Source: Lolium rigidum (lineage: Eukaryota; Streptophyta; Magnoliopsida; Poales; Poaceae). Taken from it: 64,000 nt of DNA. Position 1 is the first letter of the stretch. Each line of letters starts with the position of its first letter. The position numbers and the translations under genes are program-made. The stretch covers positions 31,056,256 to 31,120,255 of the forward strand of contig NC_061508.1 in NCBI RefSeq assembly GCF_022539505.1, in the 5' to 3' direction. The notes under the pieces were generated by a model. That model did not search any database and was not told the DNA's origin. It worked only from the letters and a program-made list of their open reading frames with translations. Below are positions 45,839-56,471 of this stretch, in pieces.

Positions 45839-48645
45839 TGCCCTTCTTGTTGGCATGCCCCGCACACCTGCACCCTGCGTTCTATGTGTCCTAGTGGTCT
45901 TCCATTTTTAGTCATCGGAGATTCCTTCGCTTCTTGCCTAGGTGCACCCTTGGTGGACACTTTCAAAGGATCACCAATAATAATATCGCATGGTCCACTG
46001 GCATCTTCATTTTCATGCACCGACCTGAGGGGACCATATGCTTTGCCTTTACCATACCCCTCTCTTCTAGAAATTATGCCATCGATGGTACTATTCAGCA
46101 GATCATATTCCTCTGAATTGTTTAATGCAATATGCATAGCCTGTGATATCCTAATATTCATCCTGCTGTATTTCATCCGCTCCTCTGCCCCAGACCAACC
46201 CCACCCAAACATGTCGCTGGTGCGTCTAGCTGGCAACCCAAACCTGGCATTTTTTTGTGAATCATCGTAGAGCACAACATTGTGGAATTTCAGTAAATTT
46301 CAAGAAATGCAGCACATGCAGTATGTGCTTGCAAGGGATCCCCTTTCGAATCATCCTTCGACAGCTGCACCTTATAATTTCTGCCTCGTTGGGTCTATGT
46401 TCCACGTAGAACCTGCTCCTAACATTATTCCTCCATGCCACAATGAAGATGTTTGAGTCTCCTACCTGCATTTTTTCTAAGATCTCTATGTCGCCAATCT
46501 TTGAAAGCTCACCTTGAATAATATAGAACACAGCAGGAGTGAAGATTTTTGCAGCAGCAACCTCTAGTTGTCTGAAATTTGTAATTGCCACTGGTGTAGT
46601 CTGTGAAGCCGTGCAGTCGTCGTGGGCTTCGTTCTCACGGAGACGGACAATTGCGTTGTCGTAGTGCATAATCATATCAACAATTGTCATTTCCCCATCT
46701 AGGTGAAGGTGCAGACAAGAGTTTAAACTTTCACTCCGCTGGTTGCTTTTCATACCCAGCCAGAATCCTTCAGAGAGATACGCTGCAGCCCAAAGTTTCC
46801 TCTTGTTGTACATCCTCTTCATCCATGTTCTGGTTTTTGGGGATTGCCATTTTCACGTAAAATGCATGCCATCGCTCCTCAAATACTTGCTCTGAGATGG
46901 TGTAATACAAAAGAGTCCTGAACTCGTTCAGTGACTTGTTAGGTAGATGCATCTCCATATTTTTTCAATGTGGAAGCTGCAGATGCGATGCGACACACCA
47001 GAAAATACTTCGCTGATTGCGCCGATCATCGCGGTATCGACATCTGTGATTACTGCCTTTGGCTTCTGTTGACACATCGCTTTGAGGAAAGTCTTTAGAA
47101 GCCAAAAATATGTTTGTTCATTCTCGCTTGAAAGGACGGCACACCCAAAAACCGTTGTCCTACGGTGGTTGTTCAAGCCCACAAAAGGAACAAATGGCAT
47201 CTTATATTTATTCATCTTGTATGTGCTATCAATCACCAGCACATCACCGTAGTCCTGGTAATCCCTACGTGACTGGGAATCACACCAGAACATGTGCTTC
47301 AGACGGCCTTTGTCGTCAAGGTTATATTCATAGAAAAATTCAGGGTCCCTCTTTTTCCTCTTTGCAATAATGCGGATGGCTGTGGTCGTGTCACCGTCGA
47401 AAAGCAGCCTCCTCCTCTCTCTAGAGCACATGTTGTACATATCCTTTCTTGTGAATCCAACACCGGCAAATGAACCAGAGTTTGCAATGAAGGATCTCAT
47501 AATGATGTGCTTCCTGACCCCCATGGCTCCCAGTGATAATATCTCAGATCTCTGCGCGTCGTTGATCGTCCTATGGGACCGAAGAAACGGAGTCTGACAT
47601 GGTTCAGCTGGGTCATGGTTATGATTGTCACGAAAATCTTCAACAACCCAAAAACCAGTTCTTCCATCAAACTTCACCACCAAACGTACCTTGCAGCCGC
47701 AGCGAGACTCAGGTCTGAGCCTATATATGCGGCCTTCCGTCATCAGTTGCTTTTTGGGACGTCTGCCTTCTCTGGAACACACAAAACACCTTAGCCGAAT
47801 TACTCCATCATCAAACCGCTTAACCTGGTCCAGCCGAATGCTGAACCCATATTCTTTAGCATAACTGTTGTAGAAAGAATATGCTACTGCTTCAGAAATA
47901 AAAGTCATCTCTTTTATCATCCAGTATAAATCCCGCTTATTATTAGGATATTCATTACCATTGCTACCTTTCTGTGTTTTCTCAGGCTGACTAGCGCTTG
48001 GCGTCGCATGCAAGTAGAAAACGTAGGCATTAATTAAAACTATAAATTTATGTGTTCCAGCTATATGAGACTGATAAAAAAGAGATAACAACCTGACTCG
48101 TGTCAACAGAATCCTCACGAACTGATGCACCTTCCACATCATCAGTATGACCCGTGTCCAAGTCAGATTCACCGTAATAGTCGTACTCAAACTGCGTGTC
48201 AAATTGTGCTTGAAATTTATTAAAGCTCCGCGAAATTTAGTAACCGTAAATTTTACAGTTGCCATCAGTTTATGCATCATTTTATGTCATTTTATGAGTC
48301 ACTACACATACCTCACTAGTATTTTGATCGTCTGTGTGTTCACTATGGTTCTCATCATTTTGATCTTCTGTGTTCTCACCATGGTTGTCATAATTATCAA
48401 ATTCATCGTACGCAATCTGCATAAATTATGACAGGAGGAACCATATATTATTTGATGATGCTGGACTGCTGGTAATCTAAATGAAAAATAGTGCACCAAG
48501 GATATATAGTAATGTGGCTCACATCAAACTCGTCTTCACTCCAGCCGGCTTCGTGCTGCAAATTTTCCTCCATTGACATGCCATCGGAATTATAGCCGAC
48601 GTACTCGTTTTGTTCCTCAATCATACCAGATATAGAGTTCTCCAT
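45839..48645 (-). pseudogene. FAR1-related sequence / MULE transposase gene (split by D)
   Basis: ATG 48645. Exons: 48645-48523, 48416-48312, about 48208-48093, and 47986 down to D. The N-terminus is acidic. A FAR1 zinc-finger DNA-binding domain follows (SFYNSYAKEYGFSIR, C-x2-C, DNHNHD; about 47900-47600). Next is a MULE-type DDE domain (first Asp in VIDSTYK, second in ITDVDTAM), then a SWIM finger (CSCRRMIRKGIPCKH; about 46340). Lesions: A-run indels at 46960-46965, 46850-46853 and 46250-46256, plus TGA at 46264-46262. The first two cancel each other. The last exon continues at 22041-21997 beyond D. FHY3/FAR1 proteins are transcription factors derived from Mutator transposases. This copy could be either type. 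All three frame breaks are in A runs, so sequencing error is possible. Confidence 0.85.
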
Positions 48646-49191
48646 ATTCTGTAGTACTGTAGCATAATTAGAATTGAAAAACCGGCAGTATTGCGTCCTC
48701 TTGACTATGCTATAAGACGAAATCATGGGTACCTCTAATTATAAACCCTAGCGGGGAATATGCCCAGCCGGTGGCACGCCTTTCCAAGGTCGTTGATCTG
48801 CGGGGGGCTTCGCGCGGGGTCGGTGGCGTCGAGATGCGAAACAACCACCGGCGGCGACAGACGTGCCGGCAACAACCGCCGACGGCCGGGCCGGCAACAA
48901 CCGCTTGCGTTTTACCTAGTGGCGGCGTATGGAACAGCTCGATCAGATCTCCAGTGCCGATGAAAACGATGCATGCAAGGACGTGGGAGCTAATCACGGT
49001 GATTAGCTTAGCACGTGGGACCCATCGACGTGGGGTCGTCCATATAGATACGCCCAGGCCCTGTATACCCATACGAGCCTTGTACTGGGCTTGGAATTGA
49101 GTTTCAGCGGGCAGCAAAAAAAAATCGGGACCACCGTACCCCTTCGACGATGAGTCGCTAGTTTGCACAGGGTGCGCACCGAAGCACACCT
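48646..49191 (-). promoter_or_regulatory. Upstream region of the FAR1-related gene
   Basis: About 0.55 kb. The GC-rich part (48750-48940) is probably 5' UTR. Further up are a perfect 21-bp palindrome AGCTAATCAC-G-GTGATTAGCT (48988-49008) and two ACGTGGG cores (48981 and about 49012), the second within GCACGTGGGA, a G-box/ABRE-like element. Activity is inferred. The segment may instead include a transposon terminus, but no matching inverted end was found. Confidence 0.4.
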
Positions 49192-50219
49192 CTTAAGTCA
49201 ATATCAGTTGAGTTGTTACAGAAAAAAAAAGTTCTCCTTGTTTCTTGTTGCCAAGCCTTTACTTTTACATTGTGCACACTTCCACACGATATTGTAATTG
49301 TTGCTTTCTGATCGTTCATACCAAATCATTATATACTTGACGTAAACATGGGATAAAATTTCAAATCTTGGTACTCCTTAATACCTCTTTCCCGCATATC
49401 TTCAATGTTAGGTCTCAAATTCTCAAGCCACTACTACTTGTAACTAACCTTAACAATTTCTTGAAATATTTAGTGTTCGTGAAGTCACTTCTTGATTTTT
49501 TTAGTATTCATATCATTGTGCAGATATCGATAGCCGCAGAGAAAAACTCGTGGAACCAGTAGAAAGAGGTAACGATAAGGAATGAACTCTAGATATGTAC
49601 TTCCCGCAGCCCCACTATTGTTTCATAATAACAATGAAAAATCATCTTCTATACTCACTCCATTCACTGTTAGTTTCCATCCTGGGCTTAGTCAAAGTCA
49701 AACATTGTAAATTTTGACTATTTATTTTGAAAAAATTGTAAATACCTATAATGTAAAATCTATTGTATTAAAATTGTGATAAACTATATTTTCATATTAT
49801 ATGTATTTGGTATTATTGTTGTTGATATCTTTTCATATGTTTTTAGTCAAACTCATGATTGTCCTTTGGCACCTTTGTAGGCGTTGTTCTCAAAGTAAGA
49901 ACTTCTTATTTTGATCGACATAGAAGGGTCTCTTCTCATACTCAAGAAAAACAGATAAGTTCTTATAAGAATAATCCCTCATCATTGTCATCAGCACCTA
50001 TGCACGTCCTGTTATCAATATACGACCTTTTTATTTTCATTGAAAGTAGACCGGTTTTTGTTCCTAGTCAAGGAAAATTAATCTCCTTACAGAAATAATC
50101 ACTTGTGATCCTCCTAGGCATCTTTGCAGATGACCCTGATTGTTAGGTGGTGACACTTGATCACCAAATAATGTATTGGTAACATGCACATGAATGTCCC
50201 TGTGTGAACGAGTATATTT
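49192..50219. repeat. Direct repeat, copy 1
   Basis: About 1.0 kb, from TTAAGTCAATATC to GAGTATATTT. It matches 51582-51766 joined to 60484-61410. It could be an old LTR, but TG/CA ends, PBS and PPT are not visible. It lacks about 35 bp near its start that copy 2 has. It serves as the empty site for the CACTA insertion at 51767. Apparent ORFs are short and not conserved. Confidence 0.8.
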
Positions 50220-51581
50220 TGGTATGCAATGACACTCAGCAGCAAAAACTGCCACCATTCGCAACACTCAGGCTGTGAAAGGGTTCTCCAACAACGATGC
50301 CTTGAGTAAGGAAACAATGGCCAAGCGCCGTTGTCGCCTAATCTAACCCTTAAAGCCAGATCACAGATTTTCACCCTGGATAAAGTTCGAATAATCTCAA
50401 GACGATGCCTTAAACAAGGGAAAGTAGAAGCCATTCATTGTCAGGTACTACCAAAGAAGGTCATACGTTGTAATTACTCAGATGCTATTTAGACCAAACG
50501 AGCACTCGCACAGTGGTTAGCCAACGTGCCTGACCAACCAAATTGTCATTGAAACTTTTACACAAAATCTCCCTTGCCGACACGAACTGATCTTGTTCTT
50601 ATCTCCACCACTCGCTCGCCAAATGAAGCTCCTATCACCATCGGGCATCAATGGAAATCTTTGAGAAACCCGAGGGACCGGTTAAACACCTCAAGCCTTC
50701 GTATGTTGGAGGATTCATCAATGGAGATATGGTTTCTAGAATGATGGTTGATGGTGGTGCGATGGTAAACCTGATGCCGCAATTGGGCTTCATGAAATTA
50801 CAACTCAACAATGTCGGCTTAATGAATACTATGTGGTGCTAAATCAGGTTTATGACACAGAAGTAATAGAAGCCAAACACATGATTGACCTAGATCTCAA
50901 AGTCGGGAGCAAGAATTTGGCTACTACCTACTTTATTGTTGATGTACAAGTTAATTGCAACGTTCTGCTAGAGTAGGAAATACTACATGCTAATCAGCGA
51001 AGCACCAAAATTTATCTTTTTTACATATGTCAAACAATAAATGGATTTTTCATGAAACAACTTTATATAGGCGTGTATCACATGAAGATGTACGCGCATT
51101 TTTTTTTCAAACTTTTTATCTTTCTGAACTTTTTAACATTTCAAATTGTGTCTAAGATGTATTTTAAAATAAAGGGACCATACGCTCACATGAACCAAAA
51201 CACTACTCCCAAGTTTATTTTACAAAAGAAATTATGTCTCAGTAGTCAGGATTTTAGGTGTAGCTAATGCCATTGATGCTTCTACTTCATACATACTAAA
51301 AGACAAACATGCATGTGAAAACCATATACACATACTATTAGGTTGCTCACTTAATTTCATTGGAAAATAAAAGCATCTGTTGCGTCGAAGCTTCTGTTTC
51401 CTAAGTCAAATTTCTAGTTTAGTTGTACAACATAGCCTCTTGGGATACTGCTTCAAGTCAACCGTATTGGGGAGCCGGGCGATGACCCTAGATGGCCTCA
51501 CCGAGAAAGGTTGTGACCCCTCCACCTTCCTAGGGACATACACTTCCCACTTCAAAATAGTTGATCACAAATCGATGTGCC
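50220..51581 (+). pseudogene. Relic of a gypsy protease region between the repeats
   Basis: The frame 50651-50842 contains a degenerate protease active site (MMVDGGAMVNLMP, Gly for Thr or Ser). The following stretch to about 50975 continues the fold (KVGSKNLATTYFIVDVQVNCNVLLE) with stops. The last part, 51000-51581, has no recognisable coding. It is an old gypsy fragment, possibly the interior of an element whose LTRs are the flanking repeats. Confidence 0.55.
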
Positions 51582-51766
51582 CTTAAGTCAATATCTAAAG
51601 AGAAGCAACTGTTTTATAGAGTACGTCAGTTGAGTTGTTAAAGAAAAAAAGTTCTCCTTGTTTCTTGTTGCCAAGCCTTTACTTTTACATTGTGCACACT
51701 TCCACACGATATTGTAATTGTTGCTTTCTGATCGTTCATACCAAATCATTATATACTTGGCGTAAA
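51582..51766. repeat. Direct repeat, copy 2, left part
   Basis: Matches the first 150 bp of copy 1 and continues at 60484 after the CACTA element. The join is exact if the element and one AAA are removed. Confidence 0.85.
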
Positions 51767-52327
51767 CACTGGTAGAAAAACGCTCATCTATACCGGTTCC
51801 AGAGGGGCATTCGTACCGGTTGCTCAACCGGTATAAATTATCCGGCACTAAAGCCCCCCCCCCCCCCTTTCGTACCGGTTGCTTACGAACCGGTATAAAA
51901 GGGTCCTCCACGTGGGCCACCAGGAGAGCTCAGGGCAAAGGAGTTTTGGTACCGGTTGGTAATACGAACCGGTACCAAAGGTTCCCACCCGCGGCAGGGA
52001 ATTTGCCCGAATCTCTGCCGCGGCAGAGAATTGAAGTTTTAGGGTTTTGGAGGGGTTTAGGGATATCGCGGTTTGTTTCATATCGCGTCGATGCACCAGA
52101 AACGCCTTTGGGTTTAGGTAGTACATGAAGATCAAGATGATGCATAGCAAGTTGGTGCATACAATATAACACACATGTAATTGCATAAGATCGCAAATTA
52201 AGAAGCACTATGCATGAAGATCGATCTTCATGCATAGTGGTACTCTCCGAGGCGTACTCTATATATGTCTATTACATGTAGCATAGTGGTACTCTTCGAT
52301 TCAACTATATATGTAACATGTACATCT

Positions 52328-54471
52328 TTATTCATAGTGGAACTCTGCGAATGGTGGTATGACGTCCCGAAGGAACAATCCCGCCAATTCCTCGCCTATT
52401 GCTATGAAGCGGTCATCGATTGAGAGCTTGTTCCGCTTTCTTGAAAACTATAAAAGAATAAGATACAAATGAATACATGAGCTATGTGTCCACAATGAAA
52501 CAACTATTACTGAAACTCAGCACAACTTATGATAAGAAAACAAATTTGTGAATACTGTTTTCGTACCTCTTTATTTCTTTCATTATTCATTCTCTCGCTG
52601 ACCATTCTATGGATGTACTCGCAAACGTAGAATCCACAGAGATCAGTCCCTTGTGGTTGTTGCGGGCATTTCTTTACAAGAATATAATTCAATCAAACAA
52701 TAGTCAAGTATGATAATTAAAGGTGTGTGGACCTAGGTAGTACTACTTACTTTCGCCTTCCATCACAGCTTCGGTGGCCATTCATGGGGACTTATCTTCC
52801 TTGATGAAAGTTTCCCACACGCTGCCCGACAAAAGAAAATGCATAAAAGAGTTATCAATTAGTTCATAACAGGAAATTAACGAAACAAACCGATAAGAAT
52901 TAAAATTACCTTTTGAGCATTAAATAACAAGACAAGTATAGTTCCGATTTTTTGCTTAGTGAGTCAAAGACTTCAACTTCTCCAATTTGCATATTGATGA
53001 CGAGAAGAATAAAGTGAAACCTACGCACGTTTAAATATGTAGTGTCATATATATAAGTCATTAGTTAAAATTTTGACATACGGTGAGCAAAATATAATGT
53101 GTTACAAGATAGTAAGACTCACTCGAAGTTGTAAGGCCAAATTATTAGCCTTTTGTCATGTTGTCGCTTCAAAAACCTTAGCAAAATCTCCGGTGTATCC
53201 TTGTTATAGACGGGATCTTCTATGGTTTTAACATGCATTGTGTGCGGGTCAATGAACCCAATGTCCGTGATTTCGTCCCTTTTGAATTCGAGCATCTTCG
53301 ATCTGCATAATATAGCGCACAAAGGATTATAATCTGCAGACAATGAACGAGCTGAGCTAAAGACTTCTCAAATTAAATAAATCACTTACGGACAATAGGA
53401 ACCGATGATAGATTTGTCGAGAGCCCGGAGATTGTATAACTGGAAAAGCTCGTTGAAGTCAACGTTCACACGGTATTCCCGGAAGTAGTGCTCTTCACTA
53501 ACTCGCACCATGATAGTCTCGATCCCTTCCTTTGAGGCATTAAGGTACCACGAATGCAAGTTACGCATACATGTTGGTAGCTTCCCGAGATTCTGGACCA
53601 AATCTTTCCCTTGAACAAATTGATATGCTCGTTCAGCGAAGGCGTAATCGGTTGTGTCTTGTCGAGAACTTTCAACGGGCTTCCCGTCAAACACCTTGAG
53701 AGGGGCAACCGATTGAACGGGTTGTTGTCCGAGCTGGTAGACTTGGTGTATCCCTTTTATCTCCCTGATACCCGATTGAACGGGTTTTGTCGCCTCGATC
53801 ATCTTGTCATACGACCTTTCAATAGAACGCCTATAGTCAGATGGCGGCGATGGTACAGGGTCATATAGATTCTCAACGGTACGCACAACTTTCACCGGAT
53901 CTAGTGTCTTCTCGAAAGGTATCTCTGGCACTTTCGGTGCAAATTTTTTTTTCACCTCGGCCTGAACGGCTTCCTGGTTTTCCTCGGGAGTTTTTTCCCA
54001 AGGTAACTTCTCAATGGGCGGCAGTGCTTTCTCCTTTCTAGATTTCTTCCTAGGCGGCGTACCGTTCCGCTTAACGGACGCGGTCTTACGCGGAGGATCT
54101 CGAGGTGGTGGACTCACACTGGGGTCCCTCTCAGGTAGGTGTGGACTTTGCTGCTCACGAGGACTGCCACCAGGACTGCCACCAGGAGGAGTCGATGGCA
54201 TTTGCTGCTCATGTGTAGGAGTCGGTGGCCTTTGCAAAAGGACGACGTACTTCTTCGGCCATAGGGCGAAACCGTGCTTGACATCGGCCAGTGTCCTCTC
54301 ATCTTCACCTCTAGGAATATCAAGCTCCACTGTTTCAAAATCCGGAACAACTTCATCCACCCCGACACGAACACAGCCAGGTGGAATGGGCATATGATGG
54401 TGCATTGCTCCATCTTCACTTGGGTACACATAGCCGACAGCCACCTTAACGGACGCGGTCCTGAATAACAT
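52328..54471 (-). CDS. CACTA-encoded Ulp1-like cysteine protease (peptidase C48)
   Basis: The first large exon runs to 53390 and encodes a Pro/Lys-rich linker (about residues 80-150, PPRKKSRKEK) and a conserved domain ending LYNLRALDKSIIG. ATG 54471 is one possible start; the frame is open upstream into non-coding TACCGGTT sequence. Smaller exons follow: about 53302-53122 (FLKRQHDKRLIIWPYNFE), about 53020-52911 (His in FHFILLV, Asp in VFDSLSK), an exon of unclear frame near 52770-52830, 52692-52566 (QPQGTDLCGFYVCEYI, with catalytic Gln and Cys), and 52447-52328 (ends EFHYE, TAA). All four catalytic residues are present. The family removes SUMO-like modifiers; its job in CACTA elements is unknown. 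Apart from one unclear exon it looks intact. Confidence 0.75.
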
Positions 54472-54649
54472 ATGTAGCTCGCAATCTGTCTTCTCCGTGA
54501 GCGTGGCGCGCGGAAGAAGACTGGGATTTTGGGGGAAATTTTGCCCCGCGCCGCTAAGTCCTACTAGGATAGCCCTTTGGTACCGGTTGGTACCACCAAC
54601 CGGTACGAAAGGCCTTTCGTACCGGTTGGTGATACCAACCGGTACCAAA

Positions 54650-54990
54650 GGTATTTTTTTTGTTTTCTTTTTCTTTTGTTGTTTTCTTTTCTTTTGCTAT
54701 TTTCTTTTCTGTTTCTTTTTTACTTATCTGTTTATTTTTACTTTTCTGTTTCTTTTTCTTTTCTTTTCTTTTCTTTCCTTTTCTTTTCTATTTTTTTCTT
54801 TCCTTTTCTTTTCTATTTCTTTTTTTCTTTTCTGTTTCTTTTTTACTTTTCTGTTTCTTTTTTACTTTTCTGTTTCTTTTTCTTTTATTTTCTATTTCTT
54901 TTCTTTTTATTATTTTCTATTGCTTTTCTTTTTCTTTTCTATTTCTTTTCTTTCCTTTTCTTTTATATTTATTTTCTATTTGTTTTCTTT
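54650..54990. repeat. Pyrimidine-rich low-complexity tract
   Basis: About 340 bp of TTTTC/TTTCT repeats on the + strand, hence purine-rich on the gene strand. It lies just upstream of the C48 gene and next to a pair of TACCGGTT inverted motifs. Long Phe/Ser ORFs across it are artefacts. Mirror-symmetric purine tracts can adopt triplex DNA. Confidence 0.85.
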
Positions 54991-55168
54991 ACTCCCGCCA
55001 CGATGCCGTTCACGCGGGAAACTTTCCCACCACGACGCCGCGCGTGGGAGAAAAAAGGCGGGAAAGAAAGGGCGGGAATAAAATTTTATTACGAGTGAAC
55101 TCGAATTAAAAGTACATAGCTTAACTGAAAATTAAAGATACATGGCCAAATTCTACTGTTGGAGTCAT

Positions 55169-55695
55169 TCAGTCATACTCGTGCCTAGACCTGTAGTAGT
55201 CGCCACTGTAGTCGTCGTAGTCGCCGTCATCATCGTCGCTGGCATCGGGGTCGCGGTACTCGAACGTCGGCGGGTGAGCACGCGTGGGCTGGGACTGAGG
55301 GTAGCGCAGGCGGGGGCCACGGTAGGCCATGACGCCCTGGAGAGTCCGGCCGCGCCACCACAGCCGACGGCCGGCCTCGTTGAAGTTCGGAGGAGGCGGG
55401 CCGCCCCCCTCGTGCCTGGAAAGCGCCCTCTCACGCCGATTGATGAAGAAGCTTTCCCAAGTCGGGCTGTAGTCGGGATGCCACTGGGGATTCCTCCGCT
55501 GCTTTGGCGTGAGCTCGAAGTAGTAGTGGTTCGTGATGGCCATCTCGCGCGCCACACCTAGAGGGACTGGAGGGACCGGTACGCCTCCGACGCTTAGCAA
55601 CCAGCCGGTCGGGACGCGGTAGCCCGGCGGGCAGGGGTAGTTCGAGGCGCAAAGCGCCTCCGCCTCCCGGGGGTTAGAGATACGGTGGAAGCCAT
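55169..55695 (-). pseudogene. Third CACTA gene, conserved grass hypothetical protein
   Basis: From a likely start ATG at 55695 the frame must shift by one base within a few codons, and then stays open to the stop at 55169. The protein has a Cys-Pro-Pro-Gly segment (NYPCPPGYRVPTGWLL), a central aromatic and basic domain (HYYFELTPKQRRNPQWHPDY, then WESFFINRRERALSRHEGG) and a very acidic, Tyr-rich tail (DDDDGDYDDY). I recognise this as a recurrent CACTA-associated protein of grasses without known function. The high conservation in the middle suggests a DNA- or protein-binding role; that is inference. Confidence 0.6.
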
Positions 55696-55850
55696 GGGAG
55701 AGAATGATGAGGTTTGCAGATATGAGTCTAGATGTGATATGTAAATGGTGGCCAAGCCTACATATATATAGTGAAAAAATGGCGGGAAGACAGAGGCGGG
55801 AACCGGTGGAAAGCGCGGGAAGAAAATAGGTGGGAAGACAGAGGCAAACC

Positions 55851-56210
55851 TTTAGTACCGGTTGGTGGGTGCAACCGGTACTAAAGCTGTCGGCAGGATA
55901 AGGACGCCCTGCTCGATGAGATAAAGTATGTAGCGCACGACGCCCTGTCGGTGGGATAAGGACGCGTGGGTAACCTCTAGTACCGGTTGGTGGGTGCAAT
56001 CGGTACTAAAGCTGTCGGCAGGATAATGACGCCCTGCTCGATGAGCTAAAGTGTGTAGCGCACGACGCCCTGTCGGTGGGATAAGGACGCGTGGGTAACC
56101 TTTAGTACCGGTTGGTGGGTGCAACCGGTACTAAAGGTGTCGGCAGGATAAGGACGCCTTGCTCGATGAGATAAAGTATGTAGCGCACGACGCCCTGTCG
56201 GAGGAAGAAG
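55851..56210. repeat. 125-bp tandem repeat, 2.9 units
   Basis: Units start at 55851, 55976 and 56101. Each opens with TAGTACCGGTTGGTGGGTGCA and an inverted partner AACCGGTACTA, followed by GTCGGCAGGATAAGGACGCC. It lies between the small gene and the transposase. The repeat uses the same TACCGGTT core as the element's ends, so it may be an internal binding array for the element's protein. Confidence 0.9.
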
Positions 56211-56471
56211 AAGACAAAGTAGAAGCGGCGCCGTGCCTATAAAAGGAGCATCGATACGCCATGGGAAGCAGTAAAACAAGCCAACCATCTCCATTGTTAA
56301 TATCTTACATACAGTAACATCATTACACAAAAGTGATTTCCATATTGAGATACACAAGTTATGATCCCTATATGTAGCTAGCTAGTCTTCTGAGTTTTCT
56401 TCGTCTGTTTCCCTTTCTTCTTACTGCGACGCAACCATGGAAAATCTTCATTGTTTAAGATGATGCTTGGG

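Noticed and set aside
14981..49190. A single CACTA element from 14981 to beyond the FAR1-related gene
   Set aside because: No right-hand CACTA terminus was found, and a MULE-type transposase does not belong to CACTA elements.
54497..55109. Phe/Ser-rich ORFs up to 194 codons
   Set aside because: They are translations of a TTTTC microsatellite and begin in TACCGGTT repeats of the CACTA element.
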